A DNA stretch of 64,000 bases from Phorcus lineatus (Eukaryota; Mollusca; Gastropoda; Trochida; Trochidae), in NCBI GenBank assembly GCA_921293015.1, contig OV121097.1, positions 29,423,429 to 29,487,428 of the forward strand. Direction: 5' to 3'. Of this stretch, positions 32,584 through 44,000 are shown one piece after another (positions within the stretch are counted from its first letter, which is position 1; every line of letters begins with the position of its first letter). A program made the position numbers and the translations under genes. The notes beneath the pieces are model-generated. The model saw only the letters and a list, made by a program, of their open reading frames with translations. It made no database searches and was not told where the DNA came from.

Positions 32584-33162
32584 CAGGCAAAATTTAACAA
32601 TATGAAATATTTAATCTAAAAGCGTAATTATATATAAATCTATCTCTTTAGTAACATTCTCTTTAAATAACTTCATACATATTCTAATTAACTAACTTAG
32701 TTTGTCTAGCATATTCAAAGACAGAAAGAGCTGAAAGCTAGTATATTCATATTCTTCTTATCAGGTATTCAAGTGTTTGTTTACAAGTTCGCGTTCCCTC
32801 ATTCTCTTGTTGATAACTTAACGTTGACCCTCAAGTTGGTTTGACCAAGGAACAGTGACCCGGATGAATGGCCTGACTCTGACCTTTTGGTAAATGCTTA
32901 TGGTATTTTGACTATTAAACGCACATGTAAACGTATCACTTTTGCCTAGCAACGACTGTTTCAGTGCGAGGTTTTGTATATCGTTGTCTGTGACGTCATA
33001 AAACCATTGTTCGTGACGTCACTGTAGCCGCCGTCGCAAGGGAAGCAGGTCGTTTTCTGAATATTTCTATACTATTCAAATGGAATAAAATCGGTAATAA
33101 AGAAAGCATTACCCTCGGAAGTGTGACATATGACTTTTACGAAACTCGTCCGAATTTGTGTG

Positions 33163-33186
33163 TTACCCTCGCTCTCGCTCGGGTAA
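33163..33186. repeat. Short hairpin with TCGCTCTCGCTC loop, site 4
   Basis: TTACCC and GGGTAA pair around tcgctctcgctc. Confidence 0.65.
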
Positions 33187-34576
33187 TACAATCATTAACA
33201 CCCAGTACAATACTCTAATTATGTTTCATAAGCTATGTATAACGTATCTCAAATGTATGTCATATGGTCACATGGAATAAACGGTACATTTGAAAAAATA
33301 TTATGTATTCATTTAATTGCATTAGAATAAATAATTTGTAAACTTTGTATATTGAAAATTAACTTAATAAAATCAAGTTTGTTTTTCTTTTTTGGGGGAG
33401 AATGAAGCGACCCAATCATGTTTTCCAAATTATGAAGTGGAGCATACATAGAAGGAGTGGGTTCGTGAACAGTGATCAACGCTATTCTTCATGCAAAGAG
33501 ATGTGCATGACAACCAATATATTAGATTAGACAAAACCTAACATCCCTCCTGTTTTGGACAGTCGATAAGAAGTCGACTCTGGAAAATATTCCGCTGCTA
33601 AAACAATAGCGTTACGTCATCAGCTAGGATTACATGTAAGCAAAGATATATACGCAATTACTTTTTGTTAGTTTCCCCTAGTGTTCCATTCAAACCCTTA
33701 TGCAAACGGTGTGTTATCTCTTTTCAACATGTCCACAGATGCTGTTTTCTCTGTAATAAACACTGATAACTGGAATTAAAAATAAAAAAACCCCAAAATT
33801 TCGTGATCGGGATTAGCATTGTGTGCACTTCGACTTGTAATTGATTATCATGATTTTTTCTCCTATCAATGAAGAATCTATTCCCTCATTGCTGTACTGC
33901 AAATCCTTACTGTATAACGTCATGACATTTATGAAGAAAATTTGGATATTTTTTTCTCCTAATTTCTTACATCTCATGATATTATGAAAGTACATATATG
34001 GCAGTTTTTCAATTTACTAATCTCCCCTTGATGGTTTAGTTAGGTGGATGATGTAGTTTTAACGGATGGCAATAACGTCCAAAAACTAAATGACGATAAA
34101 ACTGAACTAATTGTATTTCGGTCCACGCCTGTAGCTCATCTCAAGTGTTTTGCGTCGGTAACAAAAGATTAACGTTTGAAAGATCACCCAATTCAATACG
34201 CCGTCATCTTCTATACGTGTATACTCGCTACTGACACTTTGTTGGTTATTTTATTTTTCCATTTTTATTTCCCAAAGTTTCCAGTTGCTTACATACAAGT
34301 CGTACATATACATTGTAGGTAAAATTGCATTTGCATATGAAGATCTTTATATTCTTCAGTTTGAACAATGTTTAATAAACAGGGTGAGGATGACAACTGT
34401 GTATTATATCGATATCAAAATATTATTAAAATTTTCAATTAAAGACGTTAAAGTAGATACTGTTATACAATTTCACATCACTTTTACATTTATCATATCT
34501 AACATTACAAGTTATAATATACATTTAATATTAATAGTATCTGAACTTGATAATTTTTGGTTATTTGTCATCTTGA

Positions 34577-34706
34577 GGTGTGGTTAGCGCGTTCGGCTTC
34601 GGATCCTGAGGTCCGTGGTTCGAATCCCGCCAGGGGCTCGGCAACTTTGTCTGCAGTAGTGAACTGTTCTACACGCAGTAGGTTTGGGTGCAATGCTACA
34701 CTATTA
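34577..34706 (+). mobile_element. tRNA-derived SINE, 3'-truncated copy with intact boxes
   Basis: Box A-like TGGTTAGCGCG lies at 34581-34591 and box B GGTTCGAATCC at 34617-34627, spaced as in a tRNA-type RNA polymerase III promoter. They are followed by the family body (ggggctcggcaactttgtctgcagtag). Homology to the other two copies stops near 34706. Confidence 0.75.
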
Positions 34707-35199
34707 ACTTCCTCCTTGAAACATCTGTGTCTACCATCATAAACAACCATATAGTGTGAGGTTTGTGTAATGGATACCGGTGTTTTGAAACAGTCTGCAA
34801 ACATGGTGGTTATTTTCCTCCCCAGATCACAGGTTGACAGAATCCTTGCAACCTTTTAAAACTGGTGCTATAATTGACACCTCCAGCCCTAGCCATAAAG
34901 CTCTTTGATCTGTAGCTTATCAGGCATTGCATGACTTGTGTTTCTCTAAGGTAGGCCCTCTCATTTGATATTTTGTCAGTAGAAAAATGCTTGCTTGTAC
35001 CAAATCACCATTTTGTCTTTATGTTGTCCAAAGAAAAAAGATTGATACATTAACAGCAGCTTAGAACATTTTATATCTTTAAAAACATGTTACACTTAAG
35101 ATTTTGGTCCCAAACCCTACAGCTTTTGGAGAAAAGGTAAAGGTGGAATGTGGTCTTATCAATAGCTCAGTAGACCAAAATCAGTGAAGTTCAGTTATA

Positions 35200-35545
35200 A
35201 CAGACATGCCTAGGTTTTTGGATGGGTTTCCAGCCCCATTGATTGATAAAAATGAGAGTTTGATTCCTTGACCCAAACTGAGATCTATGAGTTGAGTGAC
35301 CTGTGTCACCTTTGGCAAGAGACTTAATTTGAAATGTGCCTCTGTTCACCCAGCAGTACAACTGGGTACCTGGTTTAGAAGTGAAGGAATTGTGAGAAAT
35401 AATGTGGGAAGGGTAGCCCAGTGGGCAGCCATGTTGAATACTCAAATGGTGTTGGGAATATAAAGGAATGATGTTGGTCCTTACACCAAGGTAATAATGT
35501 ATGTGGCGCTTTGAGTCTGCCCCTTGTTGTATGGAATTCAGTGCA
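35200..35545 (+). mobile_element. Second SINE-like dispersed repeat, degenerate
   Basis: The segment gtgtcacctttggcaagagact, then tgttcacccagcagtacaac and tgggtacctgg, and a distal gcgctttgagtctgc, resembles conserved blocks of invertebrate SINE bodies and tails as I recall them. It contains a 131-codon open frame on the minus strand (35191-35586) with no recognisable domain, probably incidental. Family assignment is uncertain. Confidence 0.4.
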
Positions 35546-35692
35546 TGTTCAGTACCCTCTTCATATTGCCTTCTCAAGAAGAGCACAGTCAGTACTTTAT
35601 GTAAAATGTTGGTCCATGGACCATAGCACTCCCACTTACAAGATTAATTCAAATTGTTATCATTTTTGAAAGCGTGTGGGAGCAGCTATTGG

Positions 35693-36161
35693 CAGGGCTA
35701 CAGATAACTTTTTAGGTGTAAGTGTACATACACCTTGAATATAAAGTGGAGGTGTACTGAAACTTTTGGGGGTGTATTCATTACTTTAGTACTTGCAAAG
35801 TGTGAGCACGTTTGTATGTTGTTTATGAAGGTGTAAAATGTAAAGTGTTGTAATCAACCAATGAAATCGCCAATGTATTACCGACGGAAACTAGCGAAGC
35901 TGTACATAATTTTAGAAGTACATTTTACAAGGTATCAACAATCGATAATTGTTTGTCAAATGAACCTGAACATGAAATTATTATATTCATGAATCAGAAC
36001 ATCCTTGATAAATTTAGAAATATGATACCCATGGAAATGAATGTCCAAGCGTAAATAGGCATGTATGTGCGTACATGATACGCATGGAATTTATTTTAGG
36101 GCCGTACATAGTAATTTTATAGACGTACATTACGCGTGTACGACCCTTATCTGTAGCCCTG
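35693..36161. mobile_element. hAT-type MITE
   Basis: Perfect 15-base inverted ends (CAGGGCTACAGATAA at 35693-35707 and TTATCTGTAGCCCTG at 36147-36161) are flanked by the direct repeat tattgg at 35687-35692 and 36162-36167. CAGGG-type ends are typical of hAT elements, though the usual target duplication is 8 bases. It is 469 bases and non-coding. Confidence 0.75.
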
Positions 36162-37058
36162 TATTGGTAAATATTATTTGGTGTTAAATTATCACATGAA
36201 GTTTACTGAAAATTGCAAAGATATGCTCATTCCAAAAGTGTATGTTATCAACTTTCTAAAGACAAAACAACACAATGTTACAAATGAAAGAATTTATTCC
36301 CCTATCTGATGTATATGGCATACTAAGGAAAACAACTCTTTCTGAAAATTGCACATTATCTTTCTATTCACAATTTTAATTTCCTTTTCTAACAACTAAT
36401 GTTATTCATTACTTTTCAAATTTCTTGCCCTAAGATCAAAATGTCTAATGCTGTGTCTCAAAATCTATTTTCTGTTGTAAGTTAAAGATTTACTAGTTCT
36501 AATTACATTTAAAACAATTAGATCAAACATCAATTGAACTAATTCTCACTGATAATGAAATTGTGCAACATTGAAAAGACAGTAACAGTGTTCGGGAATA
36601 AAGTTAATAGTTATATACATTATAAATAATATGTAGCAAAGCTGAATATAACCCACTGTAGAAACAAAGACAGATCAAAGTGTTAAAATGTAGCAAAAAT
36701 TATCATAAGGAAATCTCAACATTGTATTAAAAAAACAACATTTTTACCATATTTGATAATAATCAATTTAAAATTATTTTATGAATATTTTTCTTAACGC
36801 TTATTATCCAAAATGTTTCCAGTTGTTATAGTAAAGTAAATCAACTAGAAATGATTTTTCTCACCTTCATAACATCTGCTTGTCTTGTTAAGACTAATTT
36901 CATCTTATAACAATAATACTGAAGAACACAAAATCAATATTGTGAAATTTCAATAACAGTCATCATAGAAAGCTTATATGAGATAACTCATTAAGAAACA
37001 AATTATAACAATAAAATCATGCTATTTACAATTTTTTACATTCATAACAAATAACACT

Positions 37059-37402
37059 TTAAAGGGGCAGTACCACATTTAAAAAAATAAATAAAGTGAT
37101 CTCACATAAAATGAAAATAAATGTTACCATTGCAAAACCATGTGTTTTAATCAAAAGAAGCAGTTTTAAAGCAAGTGTACCATGTTTATTTAAGCTATGT
37201 GAATCCCCTTCCTTACCTCATATGATTAAAAGGTATTCACACAAAAATGGCCGCCAGTGGATTTTGCTTGATATTTGACGATTTGTTTCACAAAGATGAT
37301 AAGTAATGAGATGTTTGACCCCCTGAAGACAATACATTTGACATAAACTAATTATTATATATGTAGAAAAAGTTTAAAAAAATAATGCTACTGCCCCTTT
37401 AA
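37059..37402. mobile_element. TTAA-flanked MITE, family 3
   Basis: The ends are TTAAAGGGGCAGTA and TACTGCCCCTTTAA, perfect 14-base inverted repeats including TTAA. It is 344 bases. The interior shares long blocks with 17500-17720 (reverse orientation) and 28040-28330. Confidence 0.82.
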
Positions 37403-39389
37403 AAACCTATCACCTACTTATCACTATATCTATCTACAATTTAGTTTAGCATTACAGAAGCGGATGAAAATTATTCAAGAAATAAATACACCAACCAGCT
37501 TATATTTATGCAAAATACTTTGAAATCATATGGTCTAATAATACCATAGTAATTATGTTTTTAAACTATTAAGTATGACAATTCTTCTTCACAATTACCG
37601 AATGATAGGTGTTCTGAGGCTCTCTTCATGAAAAAGATAATGTTGTGAACACAAATATTGTAAGAGATATTGTAAAAGATATTTTACTCAAAATCAATTT
37701 GTAAATTAATGAGTGAAGAGACAATTTGAAATGAACCAACAAAACTATCACCAACCTAAGAATCACATTATACCATAAATCCCAAAATAATTCTTTTGTC
37801 TTTTTTCTATTTCAAGATGATGTCATATACGTCATCACGCCAAGATTTGGCAATAGCTGAGTGATGGTAAGTTTCAGAATCTTCATAACAACAAAAACAT
37901 CTTTTTCAGATTTGTCACCCGAGTATGGAAAAACACCTAAACTTTAAAAGCAGTTTTACATAGAGAGGCATTTATTCATAGTTCAGACCTGCTGTGTTTA
38001 AAATGCCTTGTTAAATATCATTTTACTATTAATGTAACAAACAAAAGGTTAGAGCCAACACTTCCTGTTAGCTGACATATGTATTTGAATTGTTATCTCT
38101 GCTTGCTTCTCCACTGAAAAAAAAAAAGAACCCTTTAAACACTAATGCAGGATTAGCTGGTTTAGGGTTTTGTATACTCAACAACAAAAGTTATAAAACA
38201 TCCCAATAATCAATATCAAGAATAATAAGGAACAAACATGAACAATAAGAAACTTCCATATTGAAAATTCAGGTCATCTTTGACTTTTTTTGTGTGTAGA
38301 TCATATAAACCTTTTCATATAGCTAGTCATCATATGATCACTTCATGAGATATTTATCTATCAATTTTACAGAATAGCTTTTCGCTTTGAAATAAATCTT
38401 GGAAAATGAAACAATGCCGTTTGCCTTATACATAGATATATGGCAAACTGCCTAAGAATGTATAACTTTGAAATACTCTTCACCATATACCACTATTCAC
38501 AACACAAAGTTAATGAATAGACTCATACAGCAATACAGACTTTGCTGAGTCTCAACCCTCTTTGTACCAGTTCATCTTGGAGTTAACAATTAACCTTAAG
38601 AGAAAGGAACTATTCCCATGGAGGGAGTTCATTTATAACAAGATTGCCTGATACCATGGACAGATGACACAGGTTTGGAAAGACAATCTTACAATTATTG
38701 TATCGTCATTGCTAAAGTGTAATTGCTTTTGCTTTCACCCGATGAATAATTTCTGAAGATAATCAAATTAAGAGTATCTGTGATGTTGGTTGTCTTAACA
38801 TTTGGATAATCTGGGGTTCCCTGATGGATGTCATTCAATTAACACAGACCCAATTTACATGAATCTAGAATACCTAGATGTTTCTGGACCTGCATGTAAC
38901 ATGTACAGTAGATGAAACACTGGCAGAAAGAGGGTTAAGACCCATTAATGACATCAATAATGACACACTGTCAGGACTGAATGTAGTTTACACTATGTAC
39001 AGTCTATGGTCACTTGGAGAACCAGAACCAGTGTACAGTTGCTCCCAAGTTATTGAATTCACACAGAGAAAGATCAGCCACATGTTGATGTAAATCCAGA
39101 CCAGTAACATCAAGAAAGCAACTGTTAATATGCAGCATTTGAAATATTTTTTTCTTTAAGATATTCAAAATGTTTGCAACCAAAGCAGTCCAATTCTAAT
39201 GGACTTTTAAAGAAACACTTACTTTGATATAACTGTTTCACAAGTCAAGATATTCAGGATGGTAAGGCAGAAAAGACTCCTCGGTCAACCAGGGCATTCG
39301 GTTCTTATAATCTTCAAAATCACCCTTGTGAATCTTCAGGAAAATCTGTTCTGAAATTACCCGCCCTTGAGTTATCTTTCAAGCCATTA

Positions 39390-39740
39390 ACATTACGCTA
39401 AGGTCACCTTGTTGACTCTTTTTAAAAACATTACATATAGGTCACTTTATTGACTAGTGACCCTTTTAGTTTTTGTGATGGGAGGTCCAGGGGTTCCTTA
39501 ATCTCAGCTGAGGTGAACCCTGACCCTTATTATAAACATTACACAAAGGTCACCTTATTGACTAGTGACCCCTTTTAGTTTATCATGAAGGGAGGTACAA
39601 GTGTTCCTTAATCTTAAACAAGGTGAACCCTGACCCTTATCATAAACCTTACACAAAGGTCACCTTGTTGACTAGTGACTACTTTAGTATTTAGTGAAGG
39701 GAGTCCCATGGGTTCCATAACCTTAACAGAGGTGAACCGG
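39390..39740. repeat. Tandem repeat, three units of about 109 bp
   Basis: tgactagtga recurs at 39451, 39559 and 39669 with aaggtcacctt before it and ggttccttaatct plus aggtgaacc after it. Each unit contains AGGTCA. It lies downstream of endophilin-B, possibly in its 3' untranslated region. Confidence 0.8.
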
Positions 39741-40938
39741 AACTCCTGTCATTACAATTACTCTAAGGGAATCCTCATGACTTACTAACATCAAGAGCTT
39801 TGTGAGGCCTACTGTGATAATCAAGATCTTGAAGAACTGTGCACTGTTTGTGGACAATGTGACCAACAACAACAAAGTGGCTATGTACATCTGATAGGAA
39901 ACCTTTAACATCCATACACACTGCAAGTACTTACAACTAACTTTAGCTAGCTTTTACTTGTGCAGAGAGTGAGAAATTCTCCTGTTACAACCATTTAGTT
40001 TCAAGAGAAGTGAAAATACCAGGACAAGAATCAAGAATTAGGCTTATTGGTCATTACAGGTGACCTCATCAGCTTGCTAGATAGGTCATTTTGTTGAATA
40101 TGGACCTAGATAGATTTATGAATGCATATACTCAAATAGCAATAGTTGCATAGAAATTACCAGATGCAATATGGAATGCAAATCTGGTGATGTTTCAGTT
40201 AACAAGATTTCTTTCTCAATCAGGAAAAGGGGGAATATTTATATATCAATAATACATTTATCCAATAAGTGTTTCAAAATTGCCTTAAAAGCATGCTTCC
40301 TGAAGGCTAAGACAATAACAGGAGACAAGAGATGAATTTTAGCAAAATACCAGGTCATTGATGACACATACATACATGAACAGTCTGCTGTAAAATTACA
40401 AGAAAAGTATTAAGATTTTGAATTTTATTCAAATGATAAAAAATTTCCTCTTATATTTTTTTATATTTTTTAGTAAACGACAAACCATACACTTTAAGCA
40501 AGATCTACACCAAATCCTGTAGCACAAAATACAGAATCAATATTTCCATAAATTGCACTCACATCAAATGTTCAGTAAGCAAAGGACAAGGGATCTTCTT
40601 CACCTTATATATGGTTGCCTTGAACTCTGATAAGTCACTTATGACCTTGATGTCAAAATGATGTCAGAATGCTTATTTTGACATCAATTGATCAAATGTT
40701 CATCTTGACCTCAACCAAAGGTCACATGTCACCAGGACATCAAACCAAGGTCAAATTTACCAATGATATCTGAAGGTCAGTCATCAACCTTGAATTCAAA
40801 TCAATGATAGAACGAAACCTTGACCTTCACCTTGAATAGGTGAGTATATCAAATGGGTCTGAAGTTAACAAACAAGCATAGTGATTCACACTGGCAAGTA
40901 ACAAATTAAAGATAAGAAAGTCTTTGAGATATTCATGA

Positions 40939-41046
40939 TCATTCTAAAACCTCCAGGTATGTTACGGGAACCTTTCCACGTTGAGAACCTCTCTCCGCCA
41001 TCAACCAATCTTCGTCAAGGCCTTGTACCTTGTACACCATAATTAA
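40939..41046 (-). CDS. SH3GLB1: Endophilin-B last exon: second half of SH3 and stop
   Basis: The acceptor ttttgcag starts L-I-M-V-Y, then D-E-D-W-L-M-A-E-R-G (the W of the binding groove), V-P-V-T-Y-L and TGA at 40941-40939. The SH3 is intact: Trp, Pro and Tyr of the ligand groove are all present. Confidence 0.95.
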   Translation of the reverse strand, partial: LIMVYKVQGLDEDWLMAERGSQRGKVPVTYLEVLE

Positions 41047-44000
41047 CTGCAAAATAAAAGAATATACCAAGTAGTGGTACATCAGTATAGCACAAAATTC
41101 ATTATGTCAAATATTCAAATTATGAATACAGCATTTATTAAGATATATTCCAAAAGCTTTAAAATGATGCCATTTCTAGTTATATGTGATACAGATATTG
41201 AAGAAAATTTACGTTTACATATTTTACTTTAGATGTTATTTAACAATATGTTTATTATTGCATACAGCATATTATCAAGAAATATTCAAAAAGGTTTGAA
41301 AAGATGCCTTTTCTAGTTATATGTGATAAGGACGTCAAAGAAATTTGACAATCACATATTTTACTATAGATGTTATCTAACAATAATTATCATTTTATAA
41401 AATTTTCCACTTGAAGAAATGGAATATGAAATTGAACAAGGAACTTAGTTTCTTGAAAGGAAAAGATGATCAAATACTTCACTAAAAGCATAACCAGCCC
41501 CCACATAGAACAAGATTTGCCAAATATTTGGACCATGACCTTATTGGTATTTTCACAATTAAATTCTATATGTTTTGTAACAGGTTAATTACAGAGGGAC
41601 ACACAACTACTAGTGGTAATAAGATTTATTTCTAACCATTGGTTTCTCAGTTACGAATTAAATTTTTTGAGAAAATGTTTAGTTTTTTTAAAAGTAAAAT
41701 GCTTGTGCAGCATAGTCAAAATGCATGTGATGCACAACTTATCCATGTATTAATACTATTACACTAAACAATATCATTCTAATATGCATGTGGACAGACT
41801 AAATGTGAGACTATTCATCTCTTTCTTGAAGCATACGGCTGTGCAGAAAAGCCTGAAATGTTTACAGTACTGAAATTGCCAACTTCAAGTTTTCATTGTA
41901 TCTTCAATCTACACACTAAATTATTTTAATACTTCTATTGTAGAACTATTGCAGTAGATTCATTCACTACTACAAGATATGTACATAACGCAAATGATTA
42001 TGTTTTACACAACAACAGCAATAACATTTAGGGAAATGAAACAAAATGTTGATAAATAATCGGTCACATATAACTGGACAACATTTTGCAAAATAATAAA
42101 CTCAAATACATAATTGTGATGAGCGGTATATACATATGATGACATACATACATATAAATAATGTTGAATTTTGTTCCAAAAATTTAATATTAATTTTTTT
42201 ATGATAACAGATAGCAAAATGATTATCTCCCCTACTTAACTCTACAAATTTCAAAACCTTGCAAAAGATTGGTTTTTCTGTTGTGATTAATTATCAATGG
42301 AATATTATTCCTTCAACTTCAAAGTTAAGTTAAGATTAAACATGAATAGATGGACCAGATGAGAAAATCATTTCATTTTGAAATGTCAATTTAATTTGAG
42401 TACTTTAAACACATTTTCAAAAATCATAAAGATTAAATCCCTCCAATCGGACGAGGCAATTCCAGGTTACAATTTTCTTTTACATATACTCTAACCTAAT
42501 GAAGGTAAATTACAAATTTATTATCATTATTTATTATATTTATGAACAAATTATACAAAACCCCATTTGATTCCAAACTGAACATATAATTATTGCAATA
42601 TCATTTATTTCTTGTACATTTTTAAAGATGGCTGCCAAGTGTTTTCTCATTATCAAGGGGAGATAACCCAGTGATAATTAGCTACACACAGTCCTACCTC
42701 ATCAGCCAACAATGACATTTCTGAACTATCAGCTGCATCGTAGTCATATAATACTCGGGCCTGTTTTTTCTCAGTTGGTGTGGGTGCTGTAACTTGTATA
42801 GCAGGGGGTGCTGAGGGCATCAAAGGGCTGTTTGAATTTGAGACCATACTACTAGAGGGCGCCCCACCACCCATGCTTGTGGCCGAACCAACAGAATAAC
42901 TGAAAGATAGACAAAACCAAACATAACAAGCAGGAGAGCTGACGGACGTGTCATGTCACCACCGGAACCAGATTGACAAACCAGACTGACAAACCGAAAC
43001 CTCTGACCTTTGACCTGAGGTCAGTTATTGGGGTCATGGACATGATCAACATGGAGAAGTGATGATGGTTTATGCTTCAACTGTGTGTCAATCTTCTTGA
43101 ATGAAGGACAGGATTCTACTCTGTTAGAGCAATTCATTGCAATATTTTAAAAATTGGTCTCTTTAAATTTTGTGAGATGTTCTCATCAAACTTGTTTCCT
43201 TTAAGAGCATTTATTAAAAGGTTTCAAATGAACTGACATACTTATTTGTACAAAGTGTTATTTTATGAACTCCTACACCATGTTGACATTTTGATTGTTA
43301 AAATCTTAACTGAAGATCTCAAAAGTCTTCTTGAAGGCTGTTTGTTCCTCATTTTTGAAAAGAGATACGGCTCCAAAGGTTTGCTTTGTAAGAAGACTAC
43401 TTCTACACAGTAAGAAGGAAAAACATTTGCCTGATACAGTAAATTTCAAATACATTCACTAGAATTTAGTTCTTGTCAGTACTTTTTCTAATGACGTGTC
43501 AAGAGGTTGAGAAAGACACACAGTTGTTTAGTGCTGTTATCACTGATATGAGAATGTAACATCAGGCCAAGCCAGCCAATGAAGCAAACTTTTAGTGCAT
43601 AATGATTGGGATCTAGTGCTACTACTTGCCAATCATTAAGATTGGTGAAAACGTACTTGATCTCCTCTGTCTGGTTCAAATGTTACATTCTTAGAAACAA
43701 CTAGAAAATAAGTAAAAAATAATATATTAAGTAAATAATTTCAACAGAACATACAGTGCAGGGATTTAAAACTCAAGATCCATCAGATATAAGAAACATT
43801 ACATTCCATCATATTTCTCTCTGTAAACTGGAATAGCTTGCAAAGATGAAATGTATTGTTTCAGTTCACTTAAGAAAAAAACGAAATATGAATATATGTG
43901 TATGGTGAGGAAATGATATGACATCAAAGTGGCAACAGATATTCCATGTCGAATGACAATAGAAATCTCAAAAGACTATCAAAATTATTTATATAAACAT

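Larger units (their letters stand above)
31990..34560. other. Spacer upstream of paralog B
   Basis: TA microsatellite, one TCGCTC hairpin, otherwise nothing recognised. The 100-codon frame at 34285-34587 is AT-rich and hydrophobic by composition, with no family resemblance. Confidence 0.5.
36280..40938 (-). other. Probable endophilin-B 3' untranslated region, up to 4.7 kb
   Basis: No coding exon is seen here. Two minus-strand polyadenylation candidates exist: AATAAA at 40429-40424 (short form) and AATAAA at about 36297-36292. The latter is followed by a GT-rich stretch (TTTGTAACATTGTGTTGTTTTG), a textbook cleavage site. The stretch carries the 37059-37402 MITE, the 109-bp repeat at 39390-39740, and many TGACCT/AGGTCA hexamers around 40640-40840. 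Assignment is inferred from signals and from the long 3' regions of vertebrate SH3GLB1. Confidence 0.4.

Noticed and set aside
34557..34742. Possible tRNA gene from box A and box B
   Set aside because: The acceptor and anticodon stems do not form a complete cloverleaf and the sequence continues into the SINE body found at two other loci.
35191..35586. 131-codon open frame on the minus strand
   Set aside because: It coincides with a degenerate SINE-like repeat and matches no protein family.
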